From CAYMFD01 sp964389475 (GTDB lineage: Bacteria > Bacteroidota > Bacteroidia > Chitinophagales > Saprospiraceae): a DNA stretch of 26,487 nt. The position numbers and the translations under genes are program-made. The notes beneath the pieces are model-generated. The model had not been told where the DNA came from and did no database searches. It saw only the letters and a list, made by a program, of their open reading frames with translations. Shown piece by piece: positions 1-7,851 of the stretch. Position 1 is the stretch's first letter. Each line of letters begins with the position of its first letter. The stretch lies in contig CAYMFD010000044.1 in assembly GCA_964389475.1 (NCBI GenBank), positions 1 through 26,487 of the forward strand, given 5' to 3'.

Positions 1-21
1 ATTTTAAATATACACTTTGAC

Positions 22-1533
22 ATGATAGGTTTAGTAGCCACATTAATTGTCATTCTACTCGCAGTTATCGTTGTGCAGATCGGTAAGGTATCCGAGCTGG
101 CAGGTAAGATTAGAGGAGAAGAAATAGCTGATCAACAAGCTAATAACAGACAGGCCGTTTGGCTGGTCCTTTTTATGGTAGTGATGCTCGTAGTATCGAT
201 CGTTTCTGCGTACTACTACAAGAATTACATGCTCGGTTATGGACCTTTGCAGTCTGCTTCTGAGCATGGCTCTAAGATCGACGGCCTTTTCAACGTGACG
301 TTATTTTTTACGGGTATCGTTTTCGTTGTTACTCAAGTACTCCTGTTTTGGTATTCTTACAAGTATCGAAGTATGCCAAATAGAAAGGCGAAGTTCATCT
401 CTCACAACAATACAGTGGAGTTGATATGGACTGCTGTTCCTGCTCTAGTGATGACTTTTTTGGTTGCGCAGGGTCTTTCAGTATGGAATGACGTTATGCC
501 AGACGTCAACCCAGAAGACGAATACTTAGAGATAGAAGCGACAGGTTATCAGTTCGCATGGGACATCCGTTACCCAGGTAATGATAACAGACTTGGTACC
601 AAGAACTATAAGCTTATACAGCAGGGTAGGAATGACCTAGGTCTTGACTTTACAGATACCAAAACGCATGATGATATCATACTGAGTGGTTCTGATAGGA
701 TAGTATTACCAGTAGATACAACGGTACGTGTACGTATTACAGCCAAGGATGTACTGCATAACTTCTACCTCCCTCACTTTAGGGTTAAGATGGATGCGAT
801 ACCTGGTCTGCCTACCTACTTCATATTCAAGCCTGTCAAGACGACAGAGGAGTTTAGACAGGAGTTGCGTAAGTACCCTGAGTACAACGTACCATACGAT
901 CCTACAGATCCAGAAAGTAAGATGAAGTGGGAGGAGTTCAACTTCGAATTGGCTTGTGCAGAGCTTTGCGGTAAGGGTCACTACTCTATGAAGCGGATCG
1001 TTGAAATCGTGTCTCGTGAGGAGTATGAGGAGTGGTTAGCAGGTAAGACGCCATTCTATCCATCTGTACGTGGTACAGAGGTCGATCCACTTAAGGGTGA
1101 GCGACTACTAGGCTTTGAGATAGAGCAGCGCAAGCAAGAGTTGTCGTCTGACTTCATGTCTGCCATCGCTCCTGATGCTACAGACGAGAGTCGAACAATC
1201 CAGCTCAAAAACGTATTCTATAATACAGGGTCAGCCGCTTTGGATGATCTCTCTAGATATGAATTAGATTACCTAGCTTCTTTAATGAAGGACAAGCCGT
1301 CAGTGCAAGTCGTCTTAGGTGGTCATACTGACAATACAGGAGATGATGCTGCCAACTTAGCATTGTCAGAGAGCCGAGCTAGTAATGTAGCCAACTACCT
1401 TTTACAGAAGGGGATAGGTGGTGATAGGATCGTAGCGAAGGGATTTGGTGAGTTATCACCACTTGATACTAACGAAACAGACGAAGGACGAGCCAACAAT
1501 CGTAGAACAGAATTAACAGTAGTAAGTATCTAA
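22..1533 (+). CDS. coxB: Cytochrome c oxidase subunit II fused to a C-terminal OmpA-like domain
   Basis: Subunit II of a heme-copper oxidase: it accepts electrons from cytochrome c at the binuclear CuA site on the periplasmic face and passes them to subunit I. At 503 residues it is much longer than a usual subunit II. I see four hydrophobic segments (about 3-22, 44-64, 89-110, 132-155), two more than the classical hairpin. The CuA set is complete: H246 in the DVLHNFYLPHF stretch, then C312, E314, C316, H320 and M323 in CAELCGKGHYSM. After a linker (about 346-390), residues 394-503 form an OmpA/MotB-type domain with the GHTDNTG motif (434-440), an LSESRA stretch and NRRTEL (493-498). This domain sits where caa3 oxidases carry cytochrome c. 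First gene of the oxidase run, 11 bases before coxA. The subunit II call is firm; wall binding is inferred from the domain family. Confidence 0.96.
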   Translation: MIGLVATLIVILLAVIVVQIGKVSELAGKIRGEEIADQQANNRQAVWLVLFMVVMLVVSIVSAYYYKNYMLGYGPLQSASEHGSKIDGLFNVTLFFTGIVFVVTQVLLFWYSYKYRSMPNRKAKFISHNNTVELIWTAVPALVMTFLVAQGLSVWNDVMPDVNPEDEYLEIEATGYQFAWDIRYPGNDNRLGTKNYKLIQQGRNDLGLDFTDTKTHDDIILSGSDRIVLPVDTTVRVRITAKDVLHNFYLPHFRVKMDAIPGLPTYFIFKPVKTTEEFRQELRKYPEYNVPYDPTDPESKMKWEEFNFELACAELCGKGHYSMKRIVEIVSREEYEEWLAGKTPFYPSVRGTEVDPLKGERLLGFEIEQRKQELSSDFMSAIAPDATDESRTIQLKNVFYNTGSAALDDLSRYELDYLASLMKDKPSVQVVLGGHTDNTGDDAANLALSESRASNVANYLLQKGIGGDRIVAKGFGELSPLDTNETDEGRANNRRTELTVVSI

Positions 1534-1544
1534 ATTATCACAAG

Positions 1545-3392
1545 ATGTCTGACGTAAAAGAATTAACGTACAACGATGAGCAGCTGATAGCTGAACATGG
1601 CTTTGATGATCACTTTCACGATCATCACCATGGTGATAAGTATCAGTCTAGCTTTATTAATCACTATGTCTTCTCGATGGATCATAAGATCATTGCGAGA
1701 CAGTTTTTGATTACTGGTATCATCTGGGCCATTATCGGGGCAGCAATGTCTGTGATATTTAGGCTGCAGTTGGGTTTTCCAGAGGAATCTCTAGCATGGT
1801 TGAAACCTTTGTTAGGCAAGTGGATTGTGGTAGATGCTGAGGGGATCGGTACACTAGCGCCTGATTTCTACTACGCATTGGTAACTATGCACGGTACTAT
1901 ATTGGTGTTCTTCGTATTGACTGCAGGTCTATCAGGTACATTTAGTAATCTACTTATTCCACTACAGTTGGGTGCTAGGGATATGGCATCGCCGTTCCTT
2001 AATATGCTTTCATACTGGTTCTTCTTTTTGGCTGGTGTTGTTATGTTCTTCTCACTCTTTGTGTCTACTGGACCTTTCTCTGGAGGATGGACAGCTTACC
2101 CACCTTTGAGTGCACTGCCTCAGGCTAGTACAGGTTCGGGTGCGGGTATGACATTGTGGCTTGTGAGTTTGACCTTATTCGTAGTATCTGTACTACTAGG
2201 AGGTGTTAACTACATCACTACTGTACTGAATCTACGTACCAAGGGTATGAGTCTCTGGAGAATGCCGCTTACAATATGGGCTTTCTTCGTGACGGCCATC
2301 ATCGGTCTATTGTCTTTCCCTGTATTGGTATCTGGTTTCTTCATGTTAATGGCAGATCGTGGACTAGGTACTAGTTTCTTCTTAAGTGAAATATTTATAG
2401 AAGGTGCTCCGCTTGATAGAGTAGGAGGTACGCCTGTCTTGTACCAGCACTTGTTCTGGTTCTTAGGTCACCCTGAGGTATATATCATCATCTTACCAGC
2501 AATGGGTATCGTGTCAGAGGTACTGTCTGTACATGCACGTAAACCTATCTTTGGTTATCGAGCGATGGTATACTCGATTCTCGCGATTGCATTCTTGGCC
2601 TTTATCGTGTGGGCTCACCACATGTTTATGTCAGGTGTTAATCCATTTATCTCTAACTTCTTCGTAGTGTTCACACTGATTATTGCTGTACCATCAGCGG
2701 TCAAGGTGTTTAACTGGATCACCACACTCTATGGTGGTAATATAAAGCTGAACTCTCCGATGCTATTTGCTATCGGTTTCGTGTCACTCTTTATATCAGG
2801 TGGTCTTACGGGTATATTCTTGGGTAACTCTGCGATTGATATCCAATTGCACGATACTTACTTCGTAGTAGCTCACTTCCACATCGTGATGGGTGTTGCA
2901 GCGTTCTTCGGGATGTTCGCAGGTATCTACCACTGGTATCCTAAGATGTACAGTCGTTTTATGAACGAGACGCTAGGTAAGCTACACTTCTGGGGTACCT
3001 TGATCGGTGCTTATGCTATATTTTGGCCTATGCACTACATCGGTATGGCGGGTGTTCCACGTAGATACTATAGCTTCGATACTTTCGATTCTTTCAAGGG
3101 CTTTGCCGATATGAATAAGTTCATAACGATCGCAGCGATTATTGTCTTTGCTGTACAGATCGTCTTTGTTATCAACTTCTTTTACTCTATCTGGAGAGGT
3201 AAGAAGATGACGACTAAGAATCCTTGGAAAGCAACGACGCTAGAGTGGTCTACACCTATCGAGCCGATCCACGGTAACTGGCCTGGTAAGATCCCATCAG
3301 TGTACCGTTGGGCATACGATTACAATAAGGATGAGAGAGACTTTGTACCTCAATATGTACCTCTAGAAGAGGGCGAGGTAGGAGATCATTAA
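1545..3392 (+). CDS. coxA: Cytochrome c oxidase subunit I (aa3-type, A1 family)
   Basis: Catalytic subunit that reduces oxygen to water at the heme a3-CuB centre and pumps protons across the inner membrane. All metal ligands are visible: H116 in TMHG (low-spin heme), H309 of GHPEVY with Y313 for the His-Tyr crosslink, the H358-H359 pair for CuB, H444 (heme a3) and H446 (heme a) in HDTYFVVAHFH. E311 in GHPEVY marks the A1 subfamily with a glutamate at the end of the D-channel, and the LGARDMASP stretch keeps the D-channel aspartate. About twelve membrane segments are predicted by eye. The N terminus is unusual: six histidines lie between residues 18 and 29. At 615 residues it is slightly longer than typical because of this leader and a charged tail. 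It lies between coxB and ctaB in one transcription unit. Confidence 0.98.
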   Translation: MSDVKELTYNDEQLIAEHGFDDHFHDHHHGDKYQSSFINHYVFSMDHKIIARQFLITGIIWAIIGAAMSVIFRLQLGFPEESLAWLKPLLGKWIVVDAEGIGTLAPDFYYALVTMHGTILVFFVLTAGLSGTFSNLLIPLQLGARDMASPFLNMLSYWFFFLAGVVMFFSLFVSTGPFSGGWTAYPPLSALPQASTGSGAGMTLWLVSLTLFVVSVLLGGVNYITTVLNLRTKGMSLWRMPLTIWAFFVTAIIGLLSFPVLVSGFFMLMADRGLGTSFFLSEIFIEGAPLDRVGGTPVLYQHLFWFLGHPEVYIIILPAMGIVSEVLSVHARKPIFGYRAMVYSILAIAFLAFIVWAHHMFMSGVNPFISNFFVVFTLIIAVPSAVKVFNWITTLYGGNIKLNSPMLFAIGFVSLFISGGLTGIFLGNSAIDIQLHDTYFVVAHFHIVMGVAAFFGMFAGIYHWYPKMYSRFMNETLGKLHFWGTLIGAYAIFWPMHYIGMAGVPRRYYSFDTFDSFKGFADMNKFITIAAIIVFAVQIVFVINFFYSIWRGKKMTTKNPWKATTLEWSTPIEPIHGNWPGKIPSVYRWAYDYNKDERDFVPQYVPLEEGEVGDH

Positions 3393-3414
3393 TCATTGAC
3401 CAGGTTTTAGGTAA

Positions 3415-4305
3415 TTGAAAAAGAATCAAACATACACAGCTACTGAGTCTCTAGAGAGAGTATCTCTGTTCTCAGATTACATGGCGCTAAGCAAGGCTAA
3501 GCTTTCGAGCTTGGTAGTGTTTACTTCCGTACTAGGCTATGTGATTGTTGCTGGTAGTCAGTTTTCTTTTTTGCACGCCGTCCTCTTGGCTGCTGGTGGC
3601 TTTCTGACCACCGCTGCTGCCAATACGCTAAATCAAGTACTAGAGAGAGACTTCGATGCACTGATGAAACGTACGGAGAACAGGCCATTGCCTACCTCTA
3701 GACTTACGACAAGTGCGGCAGTGATATATGCGGGTATGACATGCCTAGTAGGTATATGCCTGCTCGCTACATTCAATCCGCTGACGGCTTTGCTGGGTAT
3801 GTTATCGTTGATCATGTATGCGTTCGTGTATACACCGCTCAAGCGATACAGTACAGTGGCGGTCTCAGTGGGAGCGATTCCTGGTGCTCTGCCGATTTTG
3901 ATCGGTTGTACTAGTTTCACTGGTGAGTTTACTATGCTAGCTATTGTTCTGTTTGCGTTACAGTTTTGCTGGCAGTTTCCACACTTCTGGTCTATTGGCT
4001 ACCTATCTTATGACGATTACAAGAATGCAGGTTACAAGCTCATGCCAAGTAGAGGCGATGTGGTCGATCCTTCCCTAGGCTACAGTGCCCTAGTTTATGC
4101 GGTCTTGCTGATCCCTATCAGTGGCTTGATATACTTACTGGGCGGGACACTAATAGCCGCAATCGTAAGTGGTCTACTAGCTGTAGCATATGCATACTAT
4201 ACGTACCTATTCGCTAGACAGCCGAGTAGAGAGACAGCACGAAAAACCATGTTTGCTTCATTTTTTTATCTACCATTGGTACTAATAGCCATTTGGTGCA
4301 TTTAA
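3415..4305 (+). CDS. ctaB: Protoheme IX farnesyltransferase (heme O synthase)
   Basis: Integral-membrane UbiA-type prenyltransferase that adds a farnesyl group to heme b to give heme O, the precursor of heme a used by the adjacent oxidase. The first aspartate-rich motif is NQVLERDFDALMKRTENRP (N73, D79, D81), followed by YTPLKR and the second motif YDDYKNAGYKLMP (199-211). Multiple hydrophobic helices run through the 296 residues, close to the usual family length of about 290-300. The start chosen is a TTG at 3415, because the in-frame residues before the first in-frame ATG (3481) include the SDYMALSKAKL segment that normally precedes helix 1 in this family. Starting at the ATG would give 274 residues. 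It lies 22 bases after coxA and 14 before the first coxC, so it is probably co-transcribed. Confidence 0.93.
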   Translation: MKKNQTYTATESLERVSLFSDYMALSKAKLSSLVVFTSVLGYVIVAGSQFSFLHAVLLAAGGFLTTAAANTLNQVLERDFDALMKRTENRPLPTSRLTTSAAVIYAGMTCLVGICLLATFNPLTALLGMLSLIMYAFVYTPLKRYSTVAVSVGAIPGALPILIGCTSFTGEFTMLAIVLFALQFCWQFPHFWSIGYLSYDDYKNAGYKLMPSRGDVVDPSLGYSALVYAVLLIPISGLIYLLGGTLIAAIVSGLLAVAYAYYTYLFARQPSRETARKTMFASFFYLPLVLIAIWCI

Positions 4306-4319
4306 ACCTAGACTAGCAC

Positions 4320-4889
4320 ATGGATATGACATTAGAAAGAAGGTCGAGAATTAATCCCCAAAAGTTTGCACTGTGGCTAGCTATGGCTTCCATGGTCATG
4401 ATGTTTGGTGCATTTACTAGCGCATACCTCGTTAAGCAAGCGGCAGGTGATTGGCTTGAGTTTAAGTTGCCTACCGTATTCTATATTAATACGGCTGTGA
4501 TACTTGCTAGCTCTGTCGCTTTGCACGCTAGTGTGGTCAATTTCCGAAAAGGTAATGAATCGCTCTACAAGGGACTTCTTGTGGTGGCTTTTTGCCTTGG
4601 TATTGCTTTTGTAGGGCTGCAGTACGTTGGGTGGACGCAGCTGTTTTCGACGGGTGTAGACCTCAAGGGTAATGTGTCAGGCTCGTTCCTGTATTTGATT
4701 ACGGGTGTGCATGCACTACACATATTGGGAGGTATAGCGGCTATCGTTGTGGCCATGTTACATGCCTTCACACTTAAGTTTGACGTGACAGAAAAACGTA
4801 TCAATAGATTCGAATTAGTTTTACACTACTGGCATTTCGTAGATGTTTTGTGGGTATATCTATTCGTGTTCTTATTGGTGAGTAGATAA
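4320..4889 (+). CDS. coxC: Cytochrome c oxidase subunit III-like protein, short paralogue
   Basis: Subunit III of the aa3 oxidase, a membrane subunit with no metal centre that stabilises subunit I and its proton uptake. The 189 residues give five hydrophobic helices (about 16-38, 50-72, 84-104, 120-147, 166-187). Family marks are GVHALHILGG (129-138) and LHYWHFVDVLWVYLF (168-182). It corresponds to the five-helix form without the two N-terminal helices of longer subunit III proteins. A second subunit III gene follows directly, an arrangement common in Bacteroidota. ATG at 4320 is used; ATG at 4326 is an equally possible start two codons later. Which of the two paralogues packs against CoxA at the canonical site cannot be decided from sequence alone. 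Confidence 0.92.
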   Translation: MDMTLERRSRINPQKFALWLAMASMVMMFGAFTSAYLVKQAAGDWLEFKLPTVFYINTAVILASSVALHASVVNFRKGNESLYKGLLVVAFCLGIAFVGLQYVGWTQLFSTGVDLKGNVSGSFLYLITGVHALHILGGIAAIVVAMLHAFTLKFDVTEKRINRFELVLHYWHFVDVLWVYLFVFLLVSR

Positions 4890-4915
4890 AGATTAAAATT
4901 ACACACACACAGCTA

Positions 4916-5767
4916 ATGGCGACAGAGACATTACATAAGGTAGAGGACATAGACGAGAAAGAGCTATGGAACGGAGGTAGCCAGCCCTTCAAAGCTAGCT
5001 ACGGTAAGCTCATGATGTGGTACTTCCTACTATCAGATGCTTTCACGTTTGCAGGTTTCTTGATAGCGTATGGAGCATTGCGTTTTAGTATGCCGACATG
5101 GCCCATTGCGGATCATGTATTCAGTAGTCTTCCAGGTGGCATCCACGGAGCACCGCTCATCTTTGTAACCATTATGACGTTCGTCCTACTTGCTAGTTCG
5201 TACACGATGGTCAGAGCAGTGCAGGAAGGACACCAAGAGAATCAACGTGGCGTCGTAGTCTGGATGGTATTAACGATTATTGGTGGTATAGCTTTCTTGG
5301 GCTGCCAAGCCTGGGAGTGGAATACACTGATCAACGTCGAGCACATGACTTTGCATGTCAACCCATTTGGTACCCATACAGAGAGCGGTGTATACTTGGA
5401 AGGTGACGGCCACGGCATCAATGCTGGTGATACGTTCGAGGCAGGGGCTCCCTACCTCATACACCAACATGACGGAGAGTATCACCACTTACCATTCGAA
5501 GTGACGGAGGGTGAGAATAAGGGTGCTACGATGAAGCAAGAGTTCGGACCTAAAGCATTCGGTGCCTTGTTCTTCTTTATCACCGGTTTTCACGGTTTTC
5601 ACGTATTCTCGGGAGTCGTATTCCTTATCATCATTGCAGTAAATGCAGCAACGGGCTTGTATATCAAGAGACGTAATGGCTATGAGATGGTAGAGAAGAT
5701 CGGTCTGTACTGGCACTTTGTAGACCTTGTATGGGTCTTCGTATTCTTGGTATTTTATCTGATATAA
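4916..5767 (+). CDS. coxC: Cytochrome c oxidase subunit III, long paralogue with histidine-rich loop
   Basis: Second subunit III gene, 283 residues. It keeps the family pattern: a first helix block (31-56), helices at about 79-101 and 113-130, the QAWEW motif (131-135), GFHGFHVFSG (224-233) and LYWHFVDLVWVFVF (264-277). Between QAWEW and the GPKAFGALFFF helix lies a soluble loop (about 140-212) that is far longer than in proteobacterial subunit III and contains eight histidines plus many Asp/Glu. Inserts at this point are familiar in Bacteroidota homologues, so the loop is probably lineage-specific rather than a recent acquisition. It follows the short paralogue by 26 bases and precedes coxD by 52. 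Function of the loop is unknown; metal binding or a subunit contact are guesses. Confidence 0.93.
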   Translation: MATETLHKVEDIDEKELWNGGSQPFKASYGKLMMWYFLLSDAFTFAGFLIAYGALRFSMPTWPIADHVFSSLPGGIHGAPLIFVTIMTFVLLASSYTMVRAVQEGHQENQRGVVVWMVLTIIGGIAFLGCQAWEWNTLINVEHMTLHVNPFGTHTESGVYLEGDGHGINAGDTFEAGAPYLIHQHDGEYHHLPFEVTEGENKGATMKQEFGPKAFGALFFFITGFHGFHVFSGVVFLIIIAVNAATGLYIKRRNGYEMVEKIGLYWHFVDLVWVFVFLVFYLI

Positions 5768-5819
5768 GGACGAGGTAAATCAAGACACACAATTTAATTA
5801 AGAGCGAAACAAACAACTA

Positions 5820-6221
5820 ATGGGACTAGATTATACAGCATCGAAGCGTATTGCTAATAAGACCATTCTCATCCTCGGTGCAATTACGATTTTCGAGGTA
5901 GCATTTGCATTATTAGGAAAGGGGTACCTCGTCGAAGGTGTCGAGTTTCCAGGGTGGATCGTCGGTTCTTTGATGATCATACTCAGTATCGTTAAGGCAT
6001 ACCTCATCGTCTACGAATTCATGCATATGAAGTATGAAGTTCCTGGACTGATCAGATCGGTACTGCTACCTACACTATTATTGGTATGGGCTGTGATCGC
6101 CTTCTTCTACGAGGGTAGTACCTGGGAGGATCGTCGTCAGCAGATCATTGATAAGAATGAGATAGAAGTCTCAGCCGTGCAAGACGTAAAGGCTGTCGAG
6201 ACTGATGTCTACAAGGACTAA
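5820..6221 (+). CDS. coxD: Cytochrome c oxidase subunit IV (prokaryotic type)
   Basis: Small accessory subunit of the aa3 oxidase, 133 residues, with three hydrophobic helices (about 14-33, 45-66, 78-97). The stretch KAYLIVYEFMHMKYE (59-73) is the most recognisable part and matches the family core in which a helix with Lys/Ala and a His-Met pair is followed by a charged turn. The C-terminal 35 residues are charged and soluble. It is the last structural gene of the run and is followed 28 bases later by a strong terminator, so the operon probably ends here. ATG at 5820 is preceded by an A/C-rich stretch without a Shine-Dalgarno sequence, as expected in Bacteroidota. Confidence 0.9.
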   Translation: MGLDYTASKRIANKTILILGAITIFEVAFALLGKGYLVEGVEFPGWIVGSLMIILSIVKAYLIVYEFMHMKYEVPGLIRSVLLPTLLLVWAVIAFFYEGSTWEDRRQQIIDKNEIEVSAVQDVKAVETDVYKD

Positions 6222-6248
6222 GACTTAAGTCAATATAATGTAATACTG

Positions 6249-6276
6249 AAAGCAAGCTTGAAAGGGCTTGCTTTTT
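6249..6276 (+). terminator. Intrinsic terminator after the oxidase genes
   Basis: Perfect 9-bp stem AAAGCAAGC (6249-6257) and GCTTGCTTT (6266-6274) with an 8-base loop, running into a short T tract. It sits between coxD and the SCO-like gene and probably separates the structural operon from the assembly genes, or attenuates read-through. Confidence 0.85.
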
Positions 6277-6317
6277 TGTTGCAACCCAGCTAATGGATTG
6301 ATCGTTTAATATTGTGT

Positions 6318-6851
6318 ATGAAGTACATATCTGCCATCGCTGTAACCGCCCTGATTATAATAGTGCCTTTCGGCTCGTGGTACTATCTGCAGACGGGTAT
6401 GGACTATCGCAGGGCCCTCAATGAGGAGGTAGCACCTAAGGGTAGTATTGACCAGTACGTTGCTGGCATCGATCTTAAGGGACAGACGACGGTACTAGCT
6501 AAGCCTATTACCCGATCGGGATTAAAGGATAGCGTCACGCAGTTCTACGAGCAGTATGAAGGTGCACCTACCTTTGTCTTTATGGAGCAGGGATTAAGCG
6601 GTACACCTATGGGTGAGAGGCACCTGGCGCTGCCGGACTCTCTATCTATCACTTGGCCTGAGGGTGTTAACTTTATGGCGGTAGATACATCTGGCGCGGT
6701 AAGAGCCACTTATACCAATAGTAAGGAGAGTATCACCAAGATGATTGAGCATATGGCGATTCTGCTGCCGCGACCATCCAACAAAGACGTTAAGATGCGA
6801 AATGGTAAGGACGTGGATGCCAAGCCGTCATTTATGAAAAAAGAAGATTAA
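6318..6851 (+). CDS. SCO1/SenC-like membrane-anchored protein lacking the copper-binding cysteines
   Basis: Located where Bacteroidota oxidase clusters usually place a SCO copper chaperone, just before DUF420. One N-terminal helix (about 4-24) would anchor a periplasmic domain. The C-terminal half keeps a SCO-like pattern: FMAVDTSGAVRATY (119-132), like the SCO strand with a VDxxGxIRgxY pattern, then a helix SITKMIEHMAILL (138-150). From the ATG at 6318 the 177-residue protein contains no cysteine at all, so the CxxxC copper site of true SCO proteins is missing. An upstream in-frame TTG at 6312 would add Met-Cys, but the ATG gives a better signal anchor. The SCO relationship rests on position and a weak pattern match, so it is tentative. 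It could be a pseudo-enzyme that keeps a scaffolding role. Stop is 7 bases before the next gene. Confidence 0.6.
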   Translation: MKYISAIAVTALIIIVPFGSWYYLQTGMDYRRALNEEVAPKGSIDQYVAGIDLKGQTTVLAKPITRSGLKDSVTQFYEQYEGAPTFVFMEQGLSGTPMGERHLALPDSLSITWPEGVNFMAVDTSGAVRATYTNSKESITKMIEHMAILLPRPSNKDVKMRNGKDVDAKPSFMKKED

Positions 6852-6858
6852 CGGGTAG

Positions 6859-7401
6859 ATGAAAGAAGTAGCTGACATAGAACTCGGTAAGAAGCTTGAT
6901 AAAGTTGCTATCATCATATCGATCGCAGTAGTAGGCCTCGTCATATTTATGCGTGGTGATTATAAGCCCGACTTAGGCATTGACACTACGTTTATACCTA
7001 GGGTCAATGCTATACTCAATACAGGTGTAGCTATAGCACTACTGGCAGCGCTGGTGATGATTAAGCAAAAGAAAGTTGCTGCTCATCAGCTCATGATTAA
7101 TGTCGCTATGGTGTTGAGTGCCTTGTTTTTAGTAGGATACGTTCTGTATCATTTTACCAATTACGAGACGAGCTATTGCGGCGAGGGTACAGGGAGAACT
7201 GTATACTTCACTCTTTTGATTACCCATATCATCTTTGCTGGGCTCTCGTTACCGTTTATTCTGTTTACGTATATACGGGCCTTTACTGGGCAGTATGAGG
7301 CTCATCGTAAACTAGCTAAGCGAGTCTGGCCAGTCTGGTTTTATGTCGCGATCACGGGTCCTATCGTTTACTTGATGTTGTCACCTTGTTATGAGTTTTA
7401 G
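6859..7401 (+). CDS. DUF420 family integral membrane protein
   Basis: A 180-residue membrane protein with about five hydrophobic helices (18-31, 48-68, 78-98, 115-139, 155-174) and conserved-looking histidines near helix ends: H76 in AAHQ, H98 in LYHFTNYE, H123 in LITHI and H149 in EAHRKLAKRVWP. This pattern fits DUF420, a family that repeatedly accompanies cytochrome oxidase genes and is thought to help heme or copper insertion; its exact reaction is not established. The short spacings to the SCO-like gene before it and the CPMC protein after it (15 bases) argue for one assembly operon. A cysteine pair (C107, C177) is present near the two ends of the periplasmic or cytoplasmic loops but has no clear meaning. 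Confidence 0.85.
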   Translation: MKEVADIELGKKLDKVAIIISIAVVGLVIFMRGDYKPDLGIDTTFIPRVNAILNTGVAIALLAALVMIKQKKVAAHQLMINVAMVLSALFLVGYVLYHFTNYETSYCGEGTGRTVYFTLLITHIIFAGLSLPFILFTYIRAFTGQYEAHRKLAKRVWPVWFYVAITGPIVYLMLSPCYEF

Positions 7402-7416
7402 CAAAATATAGTCATC

Positions 7417-7701
7417 ATGATCAACCGTAAATACATAGTATTATTACTGACAGCGCTGTTCGTGCTTTGCGGTGGGGTAGAGCTAGTCGCTCAGTGTCCC
7501 ATGTGTCGCATGGCTGCAGAGTCTAACCTTGAGAATGGAGGTACCGAGGGCAAGGGCCTCAACACAGGTATCCTTTACATCCTTTGTCTCCCTTACTTGC
7601 TGGTGTTTACAATAGGCTTTATCTGGTACAGGAAGAATAAGAAAGCCAAGCAAGAGGAAGAGGTGGATCGAGTAGTATCTGACCTTCTGTCAGAGGCATA
7701 G
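7417..7701 (+). CDS. Small exported membrane protein with CPMC motif
   Basis: A 94-residue protein: signal peptide of about 26 residues ending in VAQ, then CPMCR (C27, C30) at the mature N terminus, a GKGLNTGILYILCLPYLL segment leading into one helix (about 50-71), and a Lys/Glu-rich cytoplasmic tail. The CxxC right after the cleavage site, next to a DUF420 gene and an oxidase operon, suggests a metal- or thiol-related role in oxidase assembly. I recall similar small proteins near oxidase genes in Bacteroidota but know no established function. If the two cysteines bind copper, it could partly replace the missing cysteines of the SCO-like neighbour; that is inference only. Confidence 0.75.
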   Translation: MINRKYIVLLLTALFVLCGGVELVAQCPMCRMAAESNLENGGTEGKGLNTGILYILCLPYLLVFTIGFIWYRKNKKAKQEEEVDRVVSDLLSEA

Positions 7702-7851
7702 ATTAGTGTTTTACAGGAAAAATGCGTGGGTTAGTAGCGGCGCTTAGAGTGGGTGAAGATCATCTTGTTCACTGATTGTCGTCATGTTGTAGTACTGTTT
7801 ATAGTTGCGAGATTTGGAGTACACTATTAACATTAATACAATCACTGCACT

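Noticed and set aside
55..267. Opposite-strand and other-frame ORFs inside real genes throughout the window
   Set aside because: They overlap strongly supported genes and show no family features.
3415..3480. ATG at 3481 as start of ctaB
   Set aside because: Starting there drops the SDY part of a segment that normally precedes helix 1; the TTG at 3415 keeps it.
7732..7785. 17-codon ORF before the CBS gene (MRGLVAALR...)
   Set aside because: Too short and with no further support; probably chance.
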